NCBI RefSeq assembly: GCF_000971765.1
Contig: NZ_CP010907.1
Location: forward strand, 372,001 to 436,000
Length of the DNA stretch: 64,000 bases
Reading direction: 5' to 3'
Source: Candidatus Pantoea carbekii
GTDB taxonomy: Bacteria; Pseudomonadota; Gammaproteobacteria; Enterobacterales; Enterobacteriaceae
Position 1 is the first letter of the stretch, and each line of letters opens with the position of its first letter. The position numbers were made by a program, and so were the translations under genes. Shown piece by piece: positions 32,810-44,100 of this stretch. The notes beneath the pieces are model-generated. The model had not been told where the DNA came from, did no database searches, and saw nothing but the letters and a program-made list of their open reading frames with translations.

Positions 32810-34222
32810 ATGAAAAAAACCAAAATTGTTTGTACTATCGGTCCTAAAACTGAATCACAAGTGATGCTTAGTCAATTGCTTGAGGCTGGTATGAATGTTA
32901 TCCGACTCAATTTTTCTCATGGCGACTATATCGAACATAGTCGGCGTATTATTAATATGCGCCATGTCATGAAAAAAACTGGACGTCAAGCTGCAATTCT
33001 TTTAGATACTAAAGGTCCAGAAATTCGAACTATGAAATTAGAAGGTGGATGTGATGTATCATTAAAAGCAGGGCAAACATTTATTTTTACAACAGATCAA
33101 TCGATTATTGGTAACAATTTTCGCGTTGCAGTAAGTTATGTAGGCTTGACCAAAGATCTACAACTTGGTAATACTATTTTAGTAGATGACGGCCTTCTTA
33201 GTATGAAAGTAATAGAAGTAACAACAGAAAGTGTAATATGTAAAGTATTAAATAATGGTAACTTAGGTGAAAATAAAGGAATAAATTTACCAGGCATTTC
33301 TGTACGCTTACCGGCTCTGGCAGAAAAAGATAAACGTGATTTAATGTTTGGATGTCAACAAGGAGTGAATTTTATTGCAGCATCCTTTATTCGTAAGGGT
33401 TCAGATGTTTTAGAAATTCGTGAATACTTAAAAACATGCGGCGGTGAGCACATTCAAATTATTTCTAAAATTGAAAATCAAGAGGGATTAAACAATTTTG
33501 ATGAAATTCTTGAAGCTTCAGATGGTATTATGGTCGCGCGTGGTGATCTAGGAGTTGAAATTCCAGTTGAAGAAGTAATTTTTGCACAAAAAATGATGAT
33601 TAAAAAATGCAACAAAGCTTGTAAAGTTGTTATTACAGCGACACAAATGCTTGATTCTATGATACAAAATCCAAGACCAACACGTGCAGAAGCAGGAGAT
33701 GTTGCTAATGCTATACTGGATGGTACAGATGCTGTCATGCTATCTGGAGAAAGTGCAAAAGGAGAATATCCTTTAGAAGCAGTTTCTATCATGGCCGCAA
33801 TTTGCGAACGTACTGATAGAGTAATGAAATCACGTATTGAATTATTAGAAACTACTCGTAAATTGAGTATTACTGAAGCAGTGTGTCGTGGAGCTGTTGA
33901 GACTGCGGAAAAACTAGCAGCACCACTTATTGTGGTAGCAACAAAAGGCGGAAAATCTGCAAAATCAATACGTAAATATTTTCCTCGTTCAATAATTTTA
34001 GCTTTAACTACTAATAAAACTACCGCACAACAACTAATTTTGAGCAAAGGTATTGAAACACATCTAGTCTCTAAAATTGCTTCAACGGATGACTTTTACT
34101 GCATTGGTAAACAGGTAGCCTTAGAAAGTAAATATGCACAGAAAGGAGATTTAGTAGTGATGGTTTCAGGTGCATTAGTGCCGAGCGGGACCACTAATAC
34201 TGCTTCAGTGCATATACTATAA
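32810..34222 (+). CDS. pykF: Pyruvate kinase I
   Basis: Last step of glycolysis, making pyruvate and ATP; type I is activated by fructose 1,6-bisphosphate. 470 residues, exactly the E. coli length. Visible: [12 protein letters not shown] near the N terminus, [11 protein letters not shown], the catalytic lysine and metal-site block [11 protein letters not shown] ... [14 protein letters not shown], and [19 protein letters not shown]. The C-terminal allosteric domain is full length. No strong ribosome site before the ATG. Confidence 0.97.
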   Translation: MKKTKIVCTIGPKTESQVMLSQLLEAGMNVIRLNFSHGDYIEHSRRIINMRHVMKKTGRQAAILLDTKGPEIRTMKLEGGCDVSLKAGQTFIFTTDQSIIGNNFRVAVSYVGLTKDLQLGNTILVDDGLLSMKVIEVTTESVICKVLNNGNLGENKGINLPGISVRLPALAEKDKRDLMFGCQQGVNFIAASFIRKGSDVLEIREYLKTCGGEHIQIISKIENQEGLNNFDEILEASDGIMVARGDLGVEIPVEEVIFAQKMMIKKCNKACKVVITATQMLDSMIQNPRPTRAEAGDVANAILDGTDAVMLSGESAKGEYPLEAVSIMAAICERTDRVMKSRIELLETTRKLSITEAVCRGAVETAEKLAAPLIVVATKGGKSAKSIRKYFPRSIILALTTNKTTAQQLILSKGIETHLVSKIASTDDFYCIGKQVALESKYAQKGDLVVMVSGALVPSGTTNTASVHIL

Positions 34223-34382
34223 ATATAATTAGAAATAATTGCTTTGGTAGTAATAATATTTACATTCTATTTATAATAAATATTGCATTATGAATGTTAA
34301 TCTAATCGTTTTTGAACTTAAAAACTTCTATAATAAATATTGTACTCAAATAAGAATTCATTTAATCTAGGAAGTAGACATC

Positions 34383-34592
34383 ATGAATAACACTAATTTG
34401 CTAATTATAGCAATTTTAAGTTCGATACTTCTTACCAGTTGTTCGAATAATTCTAAAATTGATCGGCTATCTTCAGAACTTCAAATACTTAATTCTAGAG
34501 TTGAACAATTAAGTCATGATCTTAATAAAATTCGCACTGACGTTCATACTGTTCAAGATGATTCTGCTCGTACCAATAAACATCTTGTATAG
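34383..34592 (+). CDS. lpp: Major outer-membrane (Braun) lipoprotein, C-terminally truncated
   Basis: 69-residue relative of Lpp (78 in E. coli). Signal peptide with lipobox LLTSC, so Cys20 would be lipidated; serine at +2 directs it to the outer membrane. A heptad coiled-coil region follows (KIDRLSSELQILNSRVEQLSHDL...). A TAG stop at 34590-34592 replaces the codon for the asparagine in the E. coli ending LDNMATKYRK. The downstream codon ATG then aligns with the Met of that ending, but the rest does not match. Thus the C-terminal lysine that links Lpp to peptidoglycan is missing. Follows pykF as in E. coli. AGGAAGTAGACATC precedes the ATG. Confidence 0.92.
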   Translation: MNNTNLLIIAILSSILLTSCSNNSKIDRLSSELQILNSRVEQLSHDLNKIRTDVHTVQDDSARTNKHLV

Positions 34593-34670
34593 ATGAGAAA
34601 GAGGAAAAAACGAAGAATAGATTACTTTTTATAAATAAGCAGTACAGTAGCTTAATGATGTAATTTAGAT

Positions 34671-34746
34671 CCGTCCAGTTCTGCAGAAACTAAATATTCT
34701 TAAATTTAAGCAGAGCGGATATGTGTAGTAGAACGGGCGGGTTTTT
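34671..34746 (+). terminator. GC-rich structured element with T-tail after lpp
   Basis: CCGTCC-A-GTTC (34671-34681) pairs with GAAC-GGGCGG (34731-34740) with one bulged A and one G-U pair, and TGC (34682-34684) continues the helix with GCA (34710-34712) across an internal loop. GTTTTTA follows at once. The region is clearly richer in G+C than its surroundings. Read as a Rho-independent terminator of lpp with a large structured loop, or as a small 3' RNA. Confidence 0.5.
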
Positions 34747-34871
34747 AGAAAGTTATCTTTTAGTAAAATTGAATGCGATAAAGTAACATAAGCTGAAAAA
34801 ATATTTTCACTATCTAATATTTATTGTTAAATTTGTTTAATGATATTAAATTTCAATAGTATTTACGTAAA

Positions 34872-35291
34872 TTATAAGAAAGCGCGTGCATTACGCTGGA
34901 TTGTATAAATCATTGCTTCAAGACCTTGTGAACGTAAAGGAGTCAGGTGTTTTGTTAATTCAAGTTTTTGCAGAGATTCTTGAATTTTTAGCTTAATAAT
35001 TTCTTGAACTGTTAGACCTTCATAAAAACTAAAAATTACAGCAATTAACCCTTTAACAATAGCTGCATCGCTATCACCTTCAAAGGTAATAGTTCCATCT
35101 GCTTTATAAGTCATATGAATCCAAACTTGACTCTGGCATCCAAAAATTACGTATTCTGGTTTTCTAAACTCTTCATTAAAAGATCTCGATAATTTTTCAC
35201 CTAATTCAATTAGATAAAGATATTTTTGCTCCCAATTAATACAACGATTAAAATTGTATAGCAATTTATTTTTATCTGGCAAATTAGCCAT
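34872..35291 (-). CDS. sufE: Cysteine desulfurase activator SufE
   Basis: Accepts persulfide sulfur from SufS and delivers it to SufBCD. 139 residues (E. coli 138). Acceptor Cys51 lies in VIFGCQSQVW. Last gene of the sufABCDSE operon, 17 bases after sufS, with AAGGAAT upstream. Confidence 0.96.
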   Translation of the reverse strand: MANLPDKNKLLYNFNRCINWEQKYLYLIELGEKLSRSFNEEFRKPEYVIFGCQSQVWIHMTYKADGTITFEGDSDAAIVKGLIAVIFSFYEGLTVQEIIKLKIQESLQKLELTKHLTPLRSQGLEAMIYTIQRNARAFL

Positions 35292-35308
35292 TTATTATTC
35301 CTTCTTGA

Positions 35309-36535
35309 TTAACCACTTAATAAGTGATAGATGCGTTTCAAACTGAATGCTAATCGATCAATTTCTTCTTTTGTATTATAAAACGCAAACGATGCTCGAC
35401 ACATTGCCGGTACTCCATAATATTGCATTAATGGCATAGCACAATGATGACCGGTACGAATTGCAATACCATATTGATCAAGAAAACTGCCTATATCAAA
35501 CGCATGATATTTACCTAAGTTGAAAGACACAATACTACTACGCTTTTCTAAAGGACCATAAATTACTAACTCAGGTACTAATGCTAATTTATTTAATGCG
35601 TAATTCGTTAACATCGCTTCTCGATCATAAATTAAATTAAAACTTAGCTGTTTAAACCACGTTAAAGCAGCCCCAAGACCAATGATACCGGCACTATTTG
35701 GTGTACCTGCTTCAAAACAAAAGGGTACATTATTCCATGTAGTACCCATGGGTAATGTAACTTGAGAAATCATCGATCCTCCACCTTGCCATGGAGGCAT
35801 AGCATCAAGTAATATTTTTCGTCCATATAGCACACCAATACCTGTAGGACCGTATATTTTATGCCCTGAAAAAACGTAAAAATCACAGTTAATATCTTGT
35901 ACATCAACAGCATGATGCATTATTGCCTGTGCTCCATCTATCAGAGTTACTAATCCATGTGATTTTGCATATGCAACCAGTTCTTTTACAGGGTTTATAG
36001 TACCAAGCACATTAGAAATGTGAGTTATAGCCAAAAGCCGAGAATGTTTATCAATAAGTTTATGCAACATTCCCTGTACTAATTCTCCTTTTTCATTACA
36101 TGGCAGAATGCGAATTTGCGCACCAGTAGATTGAGCAACCATTTGCCATGGTACAATATTTGCGTGGTGCTCCATTTCGCTAATGATGATATTATCACCC
36201 GAATTTATTTGATTTCTACCCCAGCTATTAGCAACTAAGTTAATACCTTCTGTAGTTCCTTTAACAAAAATGATTTCCTCTGATGCAGACGCATTGAGAA
36301 AACAAGCAACCTGATGGCGAACTTTTTCTATTTTTTCTGTGGCTTGTACGCTCAGAGAATGAATTCCTCGATGTACAGCTGAATAATGGTACTTATAAAA
36401 ATCACTTTCCGCATTGATAACAGCTAATGGACGCTGAGCACTAGCAGCATTATCAAAATAAGCAATCGGATATCCATTTATCTTACGATTAAGAATCGGA
36501 AATTCTAATCTAATTCTTTGAATATCTAACGTCAT
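35309..36535 (-). CDS. sufS: Cysteine desulfurase SufS
   Basis: PLP enzyme taking sulfur from cysteine. 408 residues (E. coli 406). The PLP lysine is in [14 protein letters not shown] and the persulfide cysteine in [14 protein letters not shown] (near 364). [13 protein letters not shown] is typical. Its ATG overlaps the sufD stop by 4 bases, so translation is likely coupled. Confidence 0.97.
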   Translation of the reverse strand: MTLDIQRIRLEFPILNRKINGYPIAYFDNAASAQRPLAVINAESDFYKYHYSAVHRGIHSLSVQATEKIEKVRHQVACFLNASASEEIIFVKGTTEGINLVANSWGRNQINSGDNIIISEMEHHANIVPWQMVAQSTGAQIRILPCNEKGELVQGMLHKLIDKHSRLLAITHISNVLGTINPVKELVAYAKSHGLVTLIDGAQAIMHHAVDVQDINCDFYVFSGHKIYGPTGIGVLYGRKILLDAMPPWQGGGSMISQVTLPMGTTWNNVPFCFEAGTPNSAGIIGLGAALTWFKQLSFNLIYDREAMLTNYALNKLALVPELVIYGPLEKRSSIVSFNLGKYHAFDIGSFLDQYGIAIRTGHHCAMPLMQYYGVPAMCRASFAFYNTKEEIDRLAFSLKRIYHLLSG

Positions 36536-37812
36536 AATTTAATTCCTAAAAAACGTTTATTGATAGATGCTATCACTATTTTACGAATCATTTCATCATC
36601 CAAAATATCGGTAATATCGGTAGAAAAAGCATGAATGATCATTTTTTTTGCTGCATGTTCAGCAATACCACGTGAACGAAGATAGAAAATCTGTTCATTA
36701 TCAATGCAACCTACTGTTGCACCGTGACTACACTTAACATCATCAGCATAAATTTCTAGCTGTGGTTTAGTATTTACTTCAGACAAATGACCTAATAATA
36801 GGTTATTATTAATCATCTGACTGTCAGTTTTAAGTGCATATTGTCCTACTTTAATATGACCATTGAAGACTGAATGAGCTTGATGGCATGAGATAGTTTT
36901 ATGTACCTGTCTACTTTGACAGTAGCCTTTATTGTGTTCTAAATAAGTACGAATATCTGCTAATTCTGAATTAATAGGTAATGCGAAGCTATTTAATGAA
37001 AGTTGAGTATTTTCACCGTTAAGTTGAACACTTGTATTGTGACGTAAGAAAGCAGAACCAAGAAAAAAACAACTACTATTAACCTTAGCATTACAACTAA
37101 CCACCACATCGTTATGTGCAAAGTGATAACTATTACTTTCTTGAAATGTTAGTTTAATATGATTAAGGCATGCATGATCTGCTACTTTGAATGTAAATCG
37201 TGCACCAGTAAAATGTGATTTAGTATTCAGTGTAACATAATGTTCAATTACGTTAGCGTTAGTATTTTCTTCTAATTCAATATGATGCCGATAATGCACT
37301 GTATTTATTGCATCTGTTTGACCACTGCTAATATGCAGTAAATATAGAGGACGCATTGCTATACTATCACGTTTTAAACGAATATGTATGATCTTTTCAG
37401 CTAAGCTTTCAGTAAGATGTAAAAATGCTTCTGGCTGTATAGGTTCAGGTAAAAAAGAATAGTCAGCATTAACATTATGTTCAATGACAAATAAATCAGT
37501 GTCTGACGTACTTAATTTTAACTCAAAATGTCCGTCAATAAATACTAATCGAATTGCATCTATAGATAAGGCATATTTTGAAATTTCGTCTTGAGAAAGT
37601 TTTGGTATTTGTATTGGCAGTACAAATTTTTGTGATAATAAAATGTCTAAAAAGGTATATTTCCAACTTGCATACTGACAGGTTGGTAAACCGAGATCTA
37701 CAAATTTCTTCCAGTGCTGTTGTGCATATAAGGAACGCATTTTATCTTGTGATTTAAACAATTTAAACCACTGATGTATGATATTCTCACGCTTTGTCAA
37801 TAAGCCAGCCAT
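36532..37812 (-). CDS. sufD: Fe-S scaffold subunit SufD
   Basis: Part of the SufBC2D scaffold on which clusters are assembled. 426 residues (E. coli 423). Conserved [29 protein letters not shown], and the C-terminal [15 protein letters not shown] block with the histidine used for cluster assembly. Begins inside the 3' end of sufC (26-base overlap). Confidence 0.96.
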   Translation of the reverse strand: MAGLLTKRENIIHQWFKLFKSQDKMRSLYAQQHWKKFVDLGLPTCQYASWKYTFLDILLSQKFVLPIQIPKLSQDEISKYALSIDAIRLVFIDGHFELKLSTSDTDLFVIEHNVNADYSFLPEPIQPEAFLHLTESLAEKIIHIRLKRDSIAMRPLYLLHISSGQTDAINTVHYRHHIELEENTNANVIEHYVTLNTKSHFTGARFTFKVADHACLNHIKLTFQESNSYHFAHNDVVVSCNAKVNSSCFFLGSAFLRHNTSVQLNGENTQLSLNSFALPINSELADIRTYLEHNKGYCQSRQVHKTISCHQAHSVFNGHIKVGQYALKTDSQMINNNLLLGHLSEVNTKPQLEIYADDVKCSHGATVGCIDNEQIFYLRSRGIAEHAAKKMIIHAFSTDITDILDDEMIRKIVIASINKRFLGIKL

Positions 37813-38533
37813 AGCCTAGCTCCTCCAACTGCCTTACCAGTCTAGAGTCACCTGATTTGGCAATTTTGCCATTATAGAGAACATGTACAAAATCTGGTTT
37901 AATATAATTAAAAATGCGCTGATAATGTGTTACGATAATAAATGCACGTTTTTTATCGCGTAAACTATTTATACCTTCTGCTACAATTTTTAATGCATCA
38001 ATATCTAATCCTGAGTCAGTTTCATCTAAAATACAAAGTTCAGGTTCTAATGCAGCCATCTGTAAGATATCATTTCTTTTTTTTTCTCCTCCTGAAAAAC
38101 CTACATTGACAGAACGAGTTAATAAATCTTTAGACATTTTGAGTAATTGAATTTTTTCTTCGATAAAATCTTGAAAATCGAAGTGATCTAACTCTTCTTG
38201 TTGACGATATTTACGTACCGAATTAACTGATGTTTGCAGAAAAAGTTGGTTGCTAACACCTGGGATTTCAACAGGATACTGAAAAGCCATAAAAACGCCT
38301 TCTCCCGCACGTTCTTCTGGTCTTAAAGCTAATAAATTTTTACCCTTAAAAGTGATAGTACCTTGAGTAATATCATAATTTTTATGGCCAGCTAACGTTA
38401 CAGATAATGTGCTTTTTCCAGATCCATTGGGTCCCATAATAGCATGTACTTCACCTGGTTTTATTTCAAGGTTTAGTCCGCTTAAAATTTTTTTCTTTTT
38501 AATGCTTACTTGTAAATCTTTAATGCATAACAT
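37787..38533 (-). CDS. sufC: Suf ATPase SufC
   Basis: ABC-type ATPase driving shape changes of the SufBCD scaffold. 248 residues, as in E. coli. Walker A GPNGSGKST, signature FSGGEKKR, Walker B CILDETDSGLD and the switch histidine in IIVTHYQR are all intact. AAAGGAAA precedes the start. Confidence 0.98.
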   Translation of the reverse strand: MLCIKDLQVSIKKKKILSGLNLEIKPGEVHAIMGPNGSGKSTLSVTLAGHKNYDITQGTITFKGKNLLALRPEERAGEGVFMAFQYPVEIPGVSNQLFLQTSVNSVRKYRQQEELDHFDFQDFIEEKIQLLKMSKDLLTRSVNVGFSGGEKKRNDILQMAALEPELCILDETDSGLDIDALKIVAEGINSLRDKKRAFIIVTHYQRIFNYIKPDFVHVLYNGKIAKSGDSRLVRQLEELGYGWLIDKA

Positions 38534-38574
38534 ACAGTTTCCTTTATTTTGCTTCTACCAGTACATACTTAATA

Positions 38575-40032
38575 CTAGCCTACACTATGCTCAAGACTAA
38601 TAGCTAATAATTTTTGTGCTTCTACAGCAAATTCTAGAGGTAGTTCAGAGAAAACATTTTTACAAAAACCATTAATAATTATAGAGATAGCATCTTCTTC
38701 TCTAAAACCTCGCTGTAAACAGTAGAAGAGTTGGTCTTCGCTGATACGAGATGTAGTTGCTTCGTGTTCTAATTGAGTAGTGTTATTGCGTATCTCTACA
38801 TGAGGGAATGTATGTGCGCCACAGTTTGTACCAATCAACATAGAATCACACTGTGTAAAGTTACGTGCATTAGTTGCGCTTGGCATTACCTTGACTAAAC
38901 CGCGGTAAGTATTCTGACTCTTACCTGCAGAAATACCTTTCGATATAATAGTTGAACGAGTATTTTTACCAATGTGAATCATTTTAGTACCAGTGTCTGC
39001 CTGTTGGTATCCGTTTGTTAATGCAACTGAATAAAATTCTCCAATAGAATAATCGCCTTTTAAAACACAGCTCGGATACTTCCAAGTTATTGCTGAACCA
39101 GTTTCCGATTGTGTCCAAGACATTCTACTATATTCACCTTCACATAGTGCACGTTTAGTTACAAAATTAAAGATACCTCCTTTTCCTTTAGTACCAGGAA
39201 ACCAATTCTGTACAGTAGAATATTTTACCTGAGCATTTTTTTTAATAATCACTTCTACTACCGCAGCATGTAATTGATAAGTATCACGGACAGGTGCAGA
39301 ACAACCTTCGATGTAACTAACATAACTATCTTCATCAGCTATAAGAATAGTGCGTTCAAATTGTCCTGTTCTTGCTGAATTTATTCGAAAATAAGTCGAT
39401 AAGTCCATAGGACAACGCACACCTTTAGGGATATATACTACTGTACCATCAGAAGCAACAGCAGCATTCAATGCAGCAAAAAAATTATCATTATAAGGAA
39501 CTACACTACCAAGATATTTTTGAATTAGTTGTGGATATTTTTGAATCGCTTCACTAAAGGAGCAAAAAATAATGCCCTGCTCTGCTAGCTTACGTTGATA
39601 AGTAGTAGCTACCGAGACAGAATCAAAAATTGCATCGACTGCTATCTCTTTATCTTCATGTACAGGTATGCCCAATTGTTCGAAGGTTTTTTCTACTTCC
39701 TCAGTAAGATACTCATTACTTAATATATTATTAGATGACTGTACAGTAGCAGATTTGTCTGTATAATTGTTATTACAACTATTACAAGAAGGAGCAGAAT
39801 AATAGCTATAAGATTGATAATCTAATTTTTTGTAATGCGCTTTTAACCAGTGTGGTTCTTCCATTTTTTTCCAAGCTTGAAAAGCTTTCAAACGAAATTG
39901 CAGCATCCAATTCGGTTCGTTACGTTTATACGAGATGGTATTTATTATATCTTCGTTAATACCATATGCTAATTCATCTGTTTGCAACTTAGTAAAGAAG
40001 CCTTCTTTATAGTTTGCATTGTTGTCCCACAT
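38575..40032 (-). CDS. sufB: Fe-S scaffold subunit SufB
   Basis: Main cluster scaffold, receiving sulfur from SufE. 485 residues (E. coli 495); about ten N-terminal residues are absent and no upstream start in frame was seen. All functional parts remain, including [26 protein letters not shown] and [15 protein letters not shown], containing the assembly cysteine (Cys405 in E. coli). Confidence 0.96.
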   Translation of the reverse strand: MWDNNANYKEGFFTKLQTDELAYGINEDIINTISYKRNEPNWMLQFRLKAFQAWKKMEEPHWLKAHYKKLDYQSYSYYSAPSCNSCNNNYTDKSATVQSSNNILSNEYLTEEVEKTFEQLGIPVHEDKEIAVDAIFDSVSVATTYQRKLAEQGIIFCSFSEAIQKYPQLIQKYLGSVVPYNDNFFAALNAAVASDGTVVYIPKGVRCPMDLSTYFRINSARTGQFERTILIADEDSYVSYIEGCSAPVRDTYQLHAAVVEVIIKKNAQVKYSTVQNWFPGTKGKGGIFNFVTKRALCEGEYSRMSWTQSETGSAITWKYPSCVLKGDYSIGEFYSVALTNGYQQADTGTKMIHIGKNTRSTIISKGISAGKSQNTYRGLVKVMPSATNARNFTQCDSMLIGTNCGAHTFPHVEIRNNTTQLEHEATTSRISEDQLFYCLQRGFREEDAISIIINGFCKNVFSELPLEFAVEAQKLLAISLEHSVG

Positions 40033-40087
40033 TTTTATACCATCAATTATTTTATTATGTTATAGATGCAATTTTACTGAATTGACA

Positions 40088-40462
40088 CTAAATACTGAAA
40101 CTTTCACCGCACCCACATGTATTTTGAACTTTAGGATTATTAAATTTAAAAATTTGATTTAAACCTTCACGAACGTAATCTATTGTTGTACCATCAATAA
40201 AAGGCATTGCATTGAGCGATACAAAAAATTTTGCACCGAATTGAATGAATTCTAAATCACTGTCATTAGGTTTTTTTATTAAATTAATCACATATGAAAA
40301 TCCAGCACAGCCTGATTTTTTAACACTAATTTTTAATCCTTGAATGTTTGAATTCTGTTTTACTAAGTGTAAAATTTGTTTTGCAGCTGATTCAGTAATA
40401 GTCACGCCTTTCCAAAGAAAATCCTTAGATGAAAAAGAAGTTGTATTTTTTAATGACATCAT
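40088..40462 (-). CDS. sufA: A-type Fe-S carrier SufA
   Basis: Carries finished clusters from the Suf scaffold to apoproteins. The three cluster cysteines are present: GCAGFSYV and the C-terminal NTCGCGESF pair. Start set at 40462 because AAAGGAG lies 5 bases before it; this gives 124 residues (E. coli 122). The open frame begins 6 codons earlier but those codons include the ribosome site. First gene of the operon. No clear Fur or IscR site was recognised upstream. Confidence 0.95.
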   Translation of the reverse strand: MMSLKNTTSFSSKDFLWKGVTITESAAKQILHLVKQNSNIQGLKISVKKSGCAGFSYVINLIKKPNDSDLEFIQFGAKFFVSLNAMPFIDGTTIDYVREGLNQIFKFNNPKVQNTCGCGESFSI

Positions 40463-40889
40463 GCTAGCTCCTTTATTCAAATCTTTAGGTTATCTATTTA
40501 TATAAATGATGTTAAATCATATTAATATAGTAGTTCCAAAATATGTTTTTTAAAATTTTAAAAATTAATGTTTAATAAAAAATATTTATTTTATATTAAT
40601 TTGAAATTATTTTTTATAATTTAAATATTAATCAATAATCCAAAATTTTTTATTTATTATATTTTACTTTTTAATAAAATATAACGTACATATAAACTTA
40701 AAAAAGCCTGACAATTTATTATAGCTAACCATAAAAAAGTAGAGAAATAGTAAAATATTACAGAAATTTTGATAACATTTCCATTATTATTAAAGATAAT
40801 ATATATTACGTATACATTGAGCATGATATTTATATGTATTTTAATAATACATATAAACAATCAATATTTATTAGTCTAATATATTAGAC
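40463..40889. other. Spacer between ydiJ and the suf operon
   Basis: 427 bases, very AT-rich. Must contain the suf promoter close to 40463. A 67-codon open frame on the minus strand (40657-40860) is low-complexity (Ile, Asn, Phe) and has no ribosome site, so I do not count it as a gene. Confidence 0.55.
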
Positions 40890-43800
40890 TTATTTCATTA
40901 AATTTACAAGAACTTGAATTGGATGATGAATTATTTTTCCATGAATCCTTTTTATTTGATTACGACATGAGAATCCAGTTGCTAAACAGTATTCGATAGG
41001 AAGGTCTTGCAATTTAGAGGACCATGATAATTCATAAATTCCTAAAGAATTCTTTAAATTTTTTTTTTCATGACCATAGGTACCTGCCATACCACAGCAA
41101 CCAATGTTAACACTCTCAAGCTTTAATCCAAAATAAGCAAAAATGTTCTTCCAACGCATTGAAGAATCAGGTGATATTGCACTTTCAGTACAATGGGAAA
41201 AAAGATACCAAGTTTTTTTTATGCGATGTTTTGTCGTATCCCTATCTCTGTTAATTATCTGAGATAACCATTCATCTACCATCAATACATTAAAATTTCC
41301 GCGATTACTTTTTAATATACTATGATATTCATCACGATAACATAAGACCATAGCAGGGTCTATTCCTACCATAGCTATATCGAGCTCAGCTATAGAATTT
41401 AAAAATTCAGCAGTGTTTTTAGCGGTATCCATAAAACGCTTTAGAAACCCTTTAACGTGCTCCGTTTTTCCATTAGCCAAGAACGGCAAAATTACAGCAC
41501 GATATCCAAGTTTTTGGATTAAAATAATAAAATCATATACTAATGAAGCTTCATAGTAACTCGTAAAAACATCCTGTACTATTAAAATATATGAATTATA
41601 CTGAGTTTTTTGTATTGATTGTATTTGTTTTAATGTTAAAAATATGTTTTTATGATTACGTAATTGCTGTTTTAAGGTTGGATACGATAAGATAGGAAGA
41701 TCTACCATACCAATATATCGTTGGCTTACATTACGTACCAATGATCTATTTAGAAAAAAATTAAACAATCTCGGAACATTAGCGACTATAGGTATATAAT
41801 ATTCTAAGTTTGCTACTAAATAATCACTAATTGGTCGTAAGTAACGCATGTAATAAAGTTGTAAAAAACGTGAACGAAAATTAGATATATCAATTTTCAC
41901 TGGACACTGAGTAGAGCAAGCTTTGCACGCAAGACAGCTAAACATGGCCTCTTTTATTTCGTGTGAAAAATCATATTGACCTAAACTTGCAAATAATGAA
42001 TTTCTCATTTTTTTAATGAAAATCAATAATTTAATCGATTTCTTATCAAAATGTTTTTCTAATTTACTAAGATTTATGTTTTTATTCGATAATAAACGTA
42101 ACCACTCTCTGATTAGAGTTGCACGCCCTTTAGGGGATAAAACACGATTTCGAGTAATTTTCATTGAAGGACACATTATAGTATGTACATCGAGATTGAA
42201 ACATAGACCGTTACCATTGCATTCTAAGATTTTATGCCATTCATTACGAATAAAAATCGGAATCTGACGATCGTAGGTACCGCGCTTTTCTGCATCTACC
42301 TGTATTATCGCTTTGTTATTGCCTAATGGAGTGCAAATTTTACCCGGATTCATACGGTTATAAGGATCAAAGGCTGATTTTATGCGACGTAATTCTTTAA
42401 ATAATGTTGCTCCAAAAAATATTGGACTGTATTGAGAACGAAATCCTTTACCGTGTTCTCCCCATAATAATCCACCATAATTAGAAGTAAGTTTTACAAC
42501 TTCATCAGAGATTTTTTTGACTAACTGTTCTTGTGTAGGATCGCATATGTCGAGCTCAGGACGCACATGCAAAACACCAACATCTACATGACCAAACATT
42601 CCATAATTCAAACCGTAAGTATCAAGTAGTTTACGAAAATCAGCGATATAATCAGCTAACCGCTCCGGCGGAACGACGGTATCTTCTACAAATGGAATGG
42701 GTTTACTATCTCCTTGAATATTTCCTAATAAACCAACTGCTTTTTTACGCATATTGTAGATATGTTCAATAATGTTTGTGTCATTACATAACTGATAAGC
42801 AATAATTCCATGTTGTTGTATTGCTATTAATTTGTCTAAATGATTACATAATGTATTAACTTTTTTTTCAATTTTTTTAGCATTATTACCAGTAAATTCA
42901 ACTATATTCAATGCTGACATGTCTTTATCACATACTTGCTGAATGATATTTTTTAGCGAATACCAGCAAATATCTGCACTTGCTAAACTAAGTATTTTTG
43001 AATCAATAGTTTCTATCGATGAAGCTTTAGTACTTAATATTAATGACGTATTTCGCAATGCAGAATCAAAACAATTATATTTAATATTTACTAAACGACG
43101 TACTCTGGGAATAGGTATAATATTCAGTTTTGCTTCAGTAATAAATGCTAAAGTTCCTTCTGAACCGCATAAAAGACGTGTCATGTCAAATGTTTGCATA
43201 TCATTACTGAATACATGTTCTAAATCGTAACCAGTAAGAAACCGTTTCAATTTAGGAAAATTTTTGAGAATTAATGTGCGATTTGAACGACAAATTTTTA
43301 AAACTTGTTGATAAATTCGCCCTTCATCATTCGGTATACTTCCTATTTTTTCGGCCAATATGGAAGGCATAGCATACGTCTCCATAATATGGCCGCTTAA
43401 TAATACTATTTGGAGCGCTTTAACATGATCTGAAGTTTTTCCATATATAAGCGATCCCTGTCCAGAAGCATCTGTATTGATCATACCACCTAACGTAGCT
43501 CGATTACTTGTAGAAAGTTCAGGACAAAAAAATAGTCCATAGGGTTTAAGCCATATATTAAGTTGATCTTTAACAACTCCTGTTTCAACACGTACCCAAC
43601 GTTCTTCTACATTAATTTTTAATATATGATTCATATAACGTGAGGTATCAATAATAATACCTCGATTTAGTGATTGACCATTAGTGCCAGTTCCTCCGCC
43701 TCGTGCGGTAAAAACTAAGCTAGAAAATTTTGAATCATTTGCTAATTTTGCCACTAGTACTATATCAGCAGTTGAACGAGGGAATAATATTGCATCAGGC

Positions 43801-43952
43801 AACAGTTGATAGATACTATTATCAGTAGAAAGTGCCAGGCGATCAGCATAACCTATACTGATATCACCACTGAATCCTTTTTTTTTTAACAATTGTAGAA
43901 ATGTTATCGCTATTTTAACAATGTTTGGTATATGAGAAATTCTTGGGATCAT
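40890..43952 (-). CDS. ydiJ: YdiJ, FAD/Fe-S D-2-hydroxyglutarate dehydrogenase-like
   Basis: 1020 residues (E. coli 1018). Three parts in order: an FAD-binding PCMH domain with ARGGGTGTNGQSLNRGI near residue 85 and NRATLGGMINTDASGQG; a C-terminal FAD-oxidase domain with YGMFGHVDVGVLHVRP and GLLWGEHGKGFR; and a ferredoxin-like/CCG part with CLACKACSTQCP and a late CCGMAGTYGHE. E. coli YdiJ is reported to oxidise D-2-hydroxyglutarate. Remarkable for its size in a shrinking genome. Divergent from ydiK, as in E. coli. Confidence 0.93.
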   Translation of the reverse strand: MIPRISHIPNIVKIAITFLQLLKKKGFSGDISIGYADRLALSTDNSIYQLLPDAILFPRSTADIVLVAKLANDSKFSSLVFTARGGGTGTNGQSLNRGIIIDTSRYMNHILKINVEERWVRVETGVVKDQLNIWLKPYGLFFCPELSTSNRATLGGMINTDASGQGSLIYGKTSDHVKALQIVLLSGHIMETYAMPSILAEKIGSIPNDEGRIYQQVLKICRSNRTLILKNFPKLKRFLTGYDLEHVFSNDMQTFDMTRLLCGSEGTLAFITEAKLNIIPIPRVRRLVNIKYNCFDSALRNTSLILSTKASSIETIDSKILSLASADICWYSLKNIIQQVCDKDMSALNIVEFTGNNAKKIEKKVNTLCNHLDKLIAIQQHGIIAYQLCNDTNIIEHIYNMRKKAVGLLGNIQGDSKPIPFVEDTVVPPERLADYIADFRKLLDTYGLNYGMFGHVDVGVLHVRPELDICDPTQEQLVKKISDEVVKLTSNYGGLLWGEHGKGFRSQYSPIFFGATLFKELRRIKSAFDPYNRMNPGKICTPLGNNKAIIQVDAEKRGTYDRQIPIFIRNEWHKILECNGNGLCFNLDVHTIMCPSMKITRNRVLSPKGRATLIREWLRLLSNKNINLSKLEKHFDKKSIKLLIFIKKMRNSLFASLGQYDFSHEIKEAMFSCLACKACSTQCPVKIDISNFRSRFLQLYYMRYLRPISDYLVANLEYYIPIVANVPRLFNFFLNRSLVRNVSQRYIGMVDLPILSYPTLKQQLRNHKNIFLTLKQIQSIQKTQYNSYILIVQDVFTSYYEASLVYDFIILIQKLGYRAVILPFLANGKTEHVKGFLKRFMDTAKNTAEFLNSIAELDIAMVGIDPAMVLCYRDEYHSILKSNRGNFNVLMVDEWLSQIINRDRDTTKHRIKKTWYLFSHCTESAISPDSSMRWKNIFAYFGLKLESVNIGCCGMAGTYGHEKKNLKNSLGIYELSWSSKLQDLPIEYCLATGFSCRNQIKRIHGKIIHHPIQVLVNLMK

Positions 43953-44100
43953 AGCTAAGCAACCGAAAATATTAAATTTTTTGATTATTTTAAAATAGCC
44001 AATCTATCATATTTTTTATATCCCAGATAGTTTTTCAAGAAATCAGTAACTCATTCTATGATTTATATTTCATTTTTAATAATTAGAAGTAAATAATCTT

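Noticed and set aside
33478-34047. 189-codon antisense frame inside pykF
   Set aside because: A shadow of the strongly conserved pykF frame; serine/isoleucine-rich with no ribosome site.
40657-40860. 67-codon minus-strand frame in the sufA-ydiJ spacer
   Set aside because: Low-complexity Ile/Asn/Phe sequence typical of AT-rich DNA; no ribosome site and no family resemblance.
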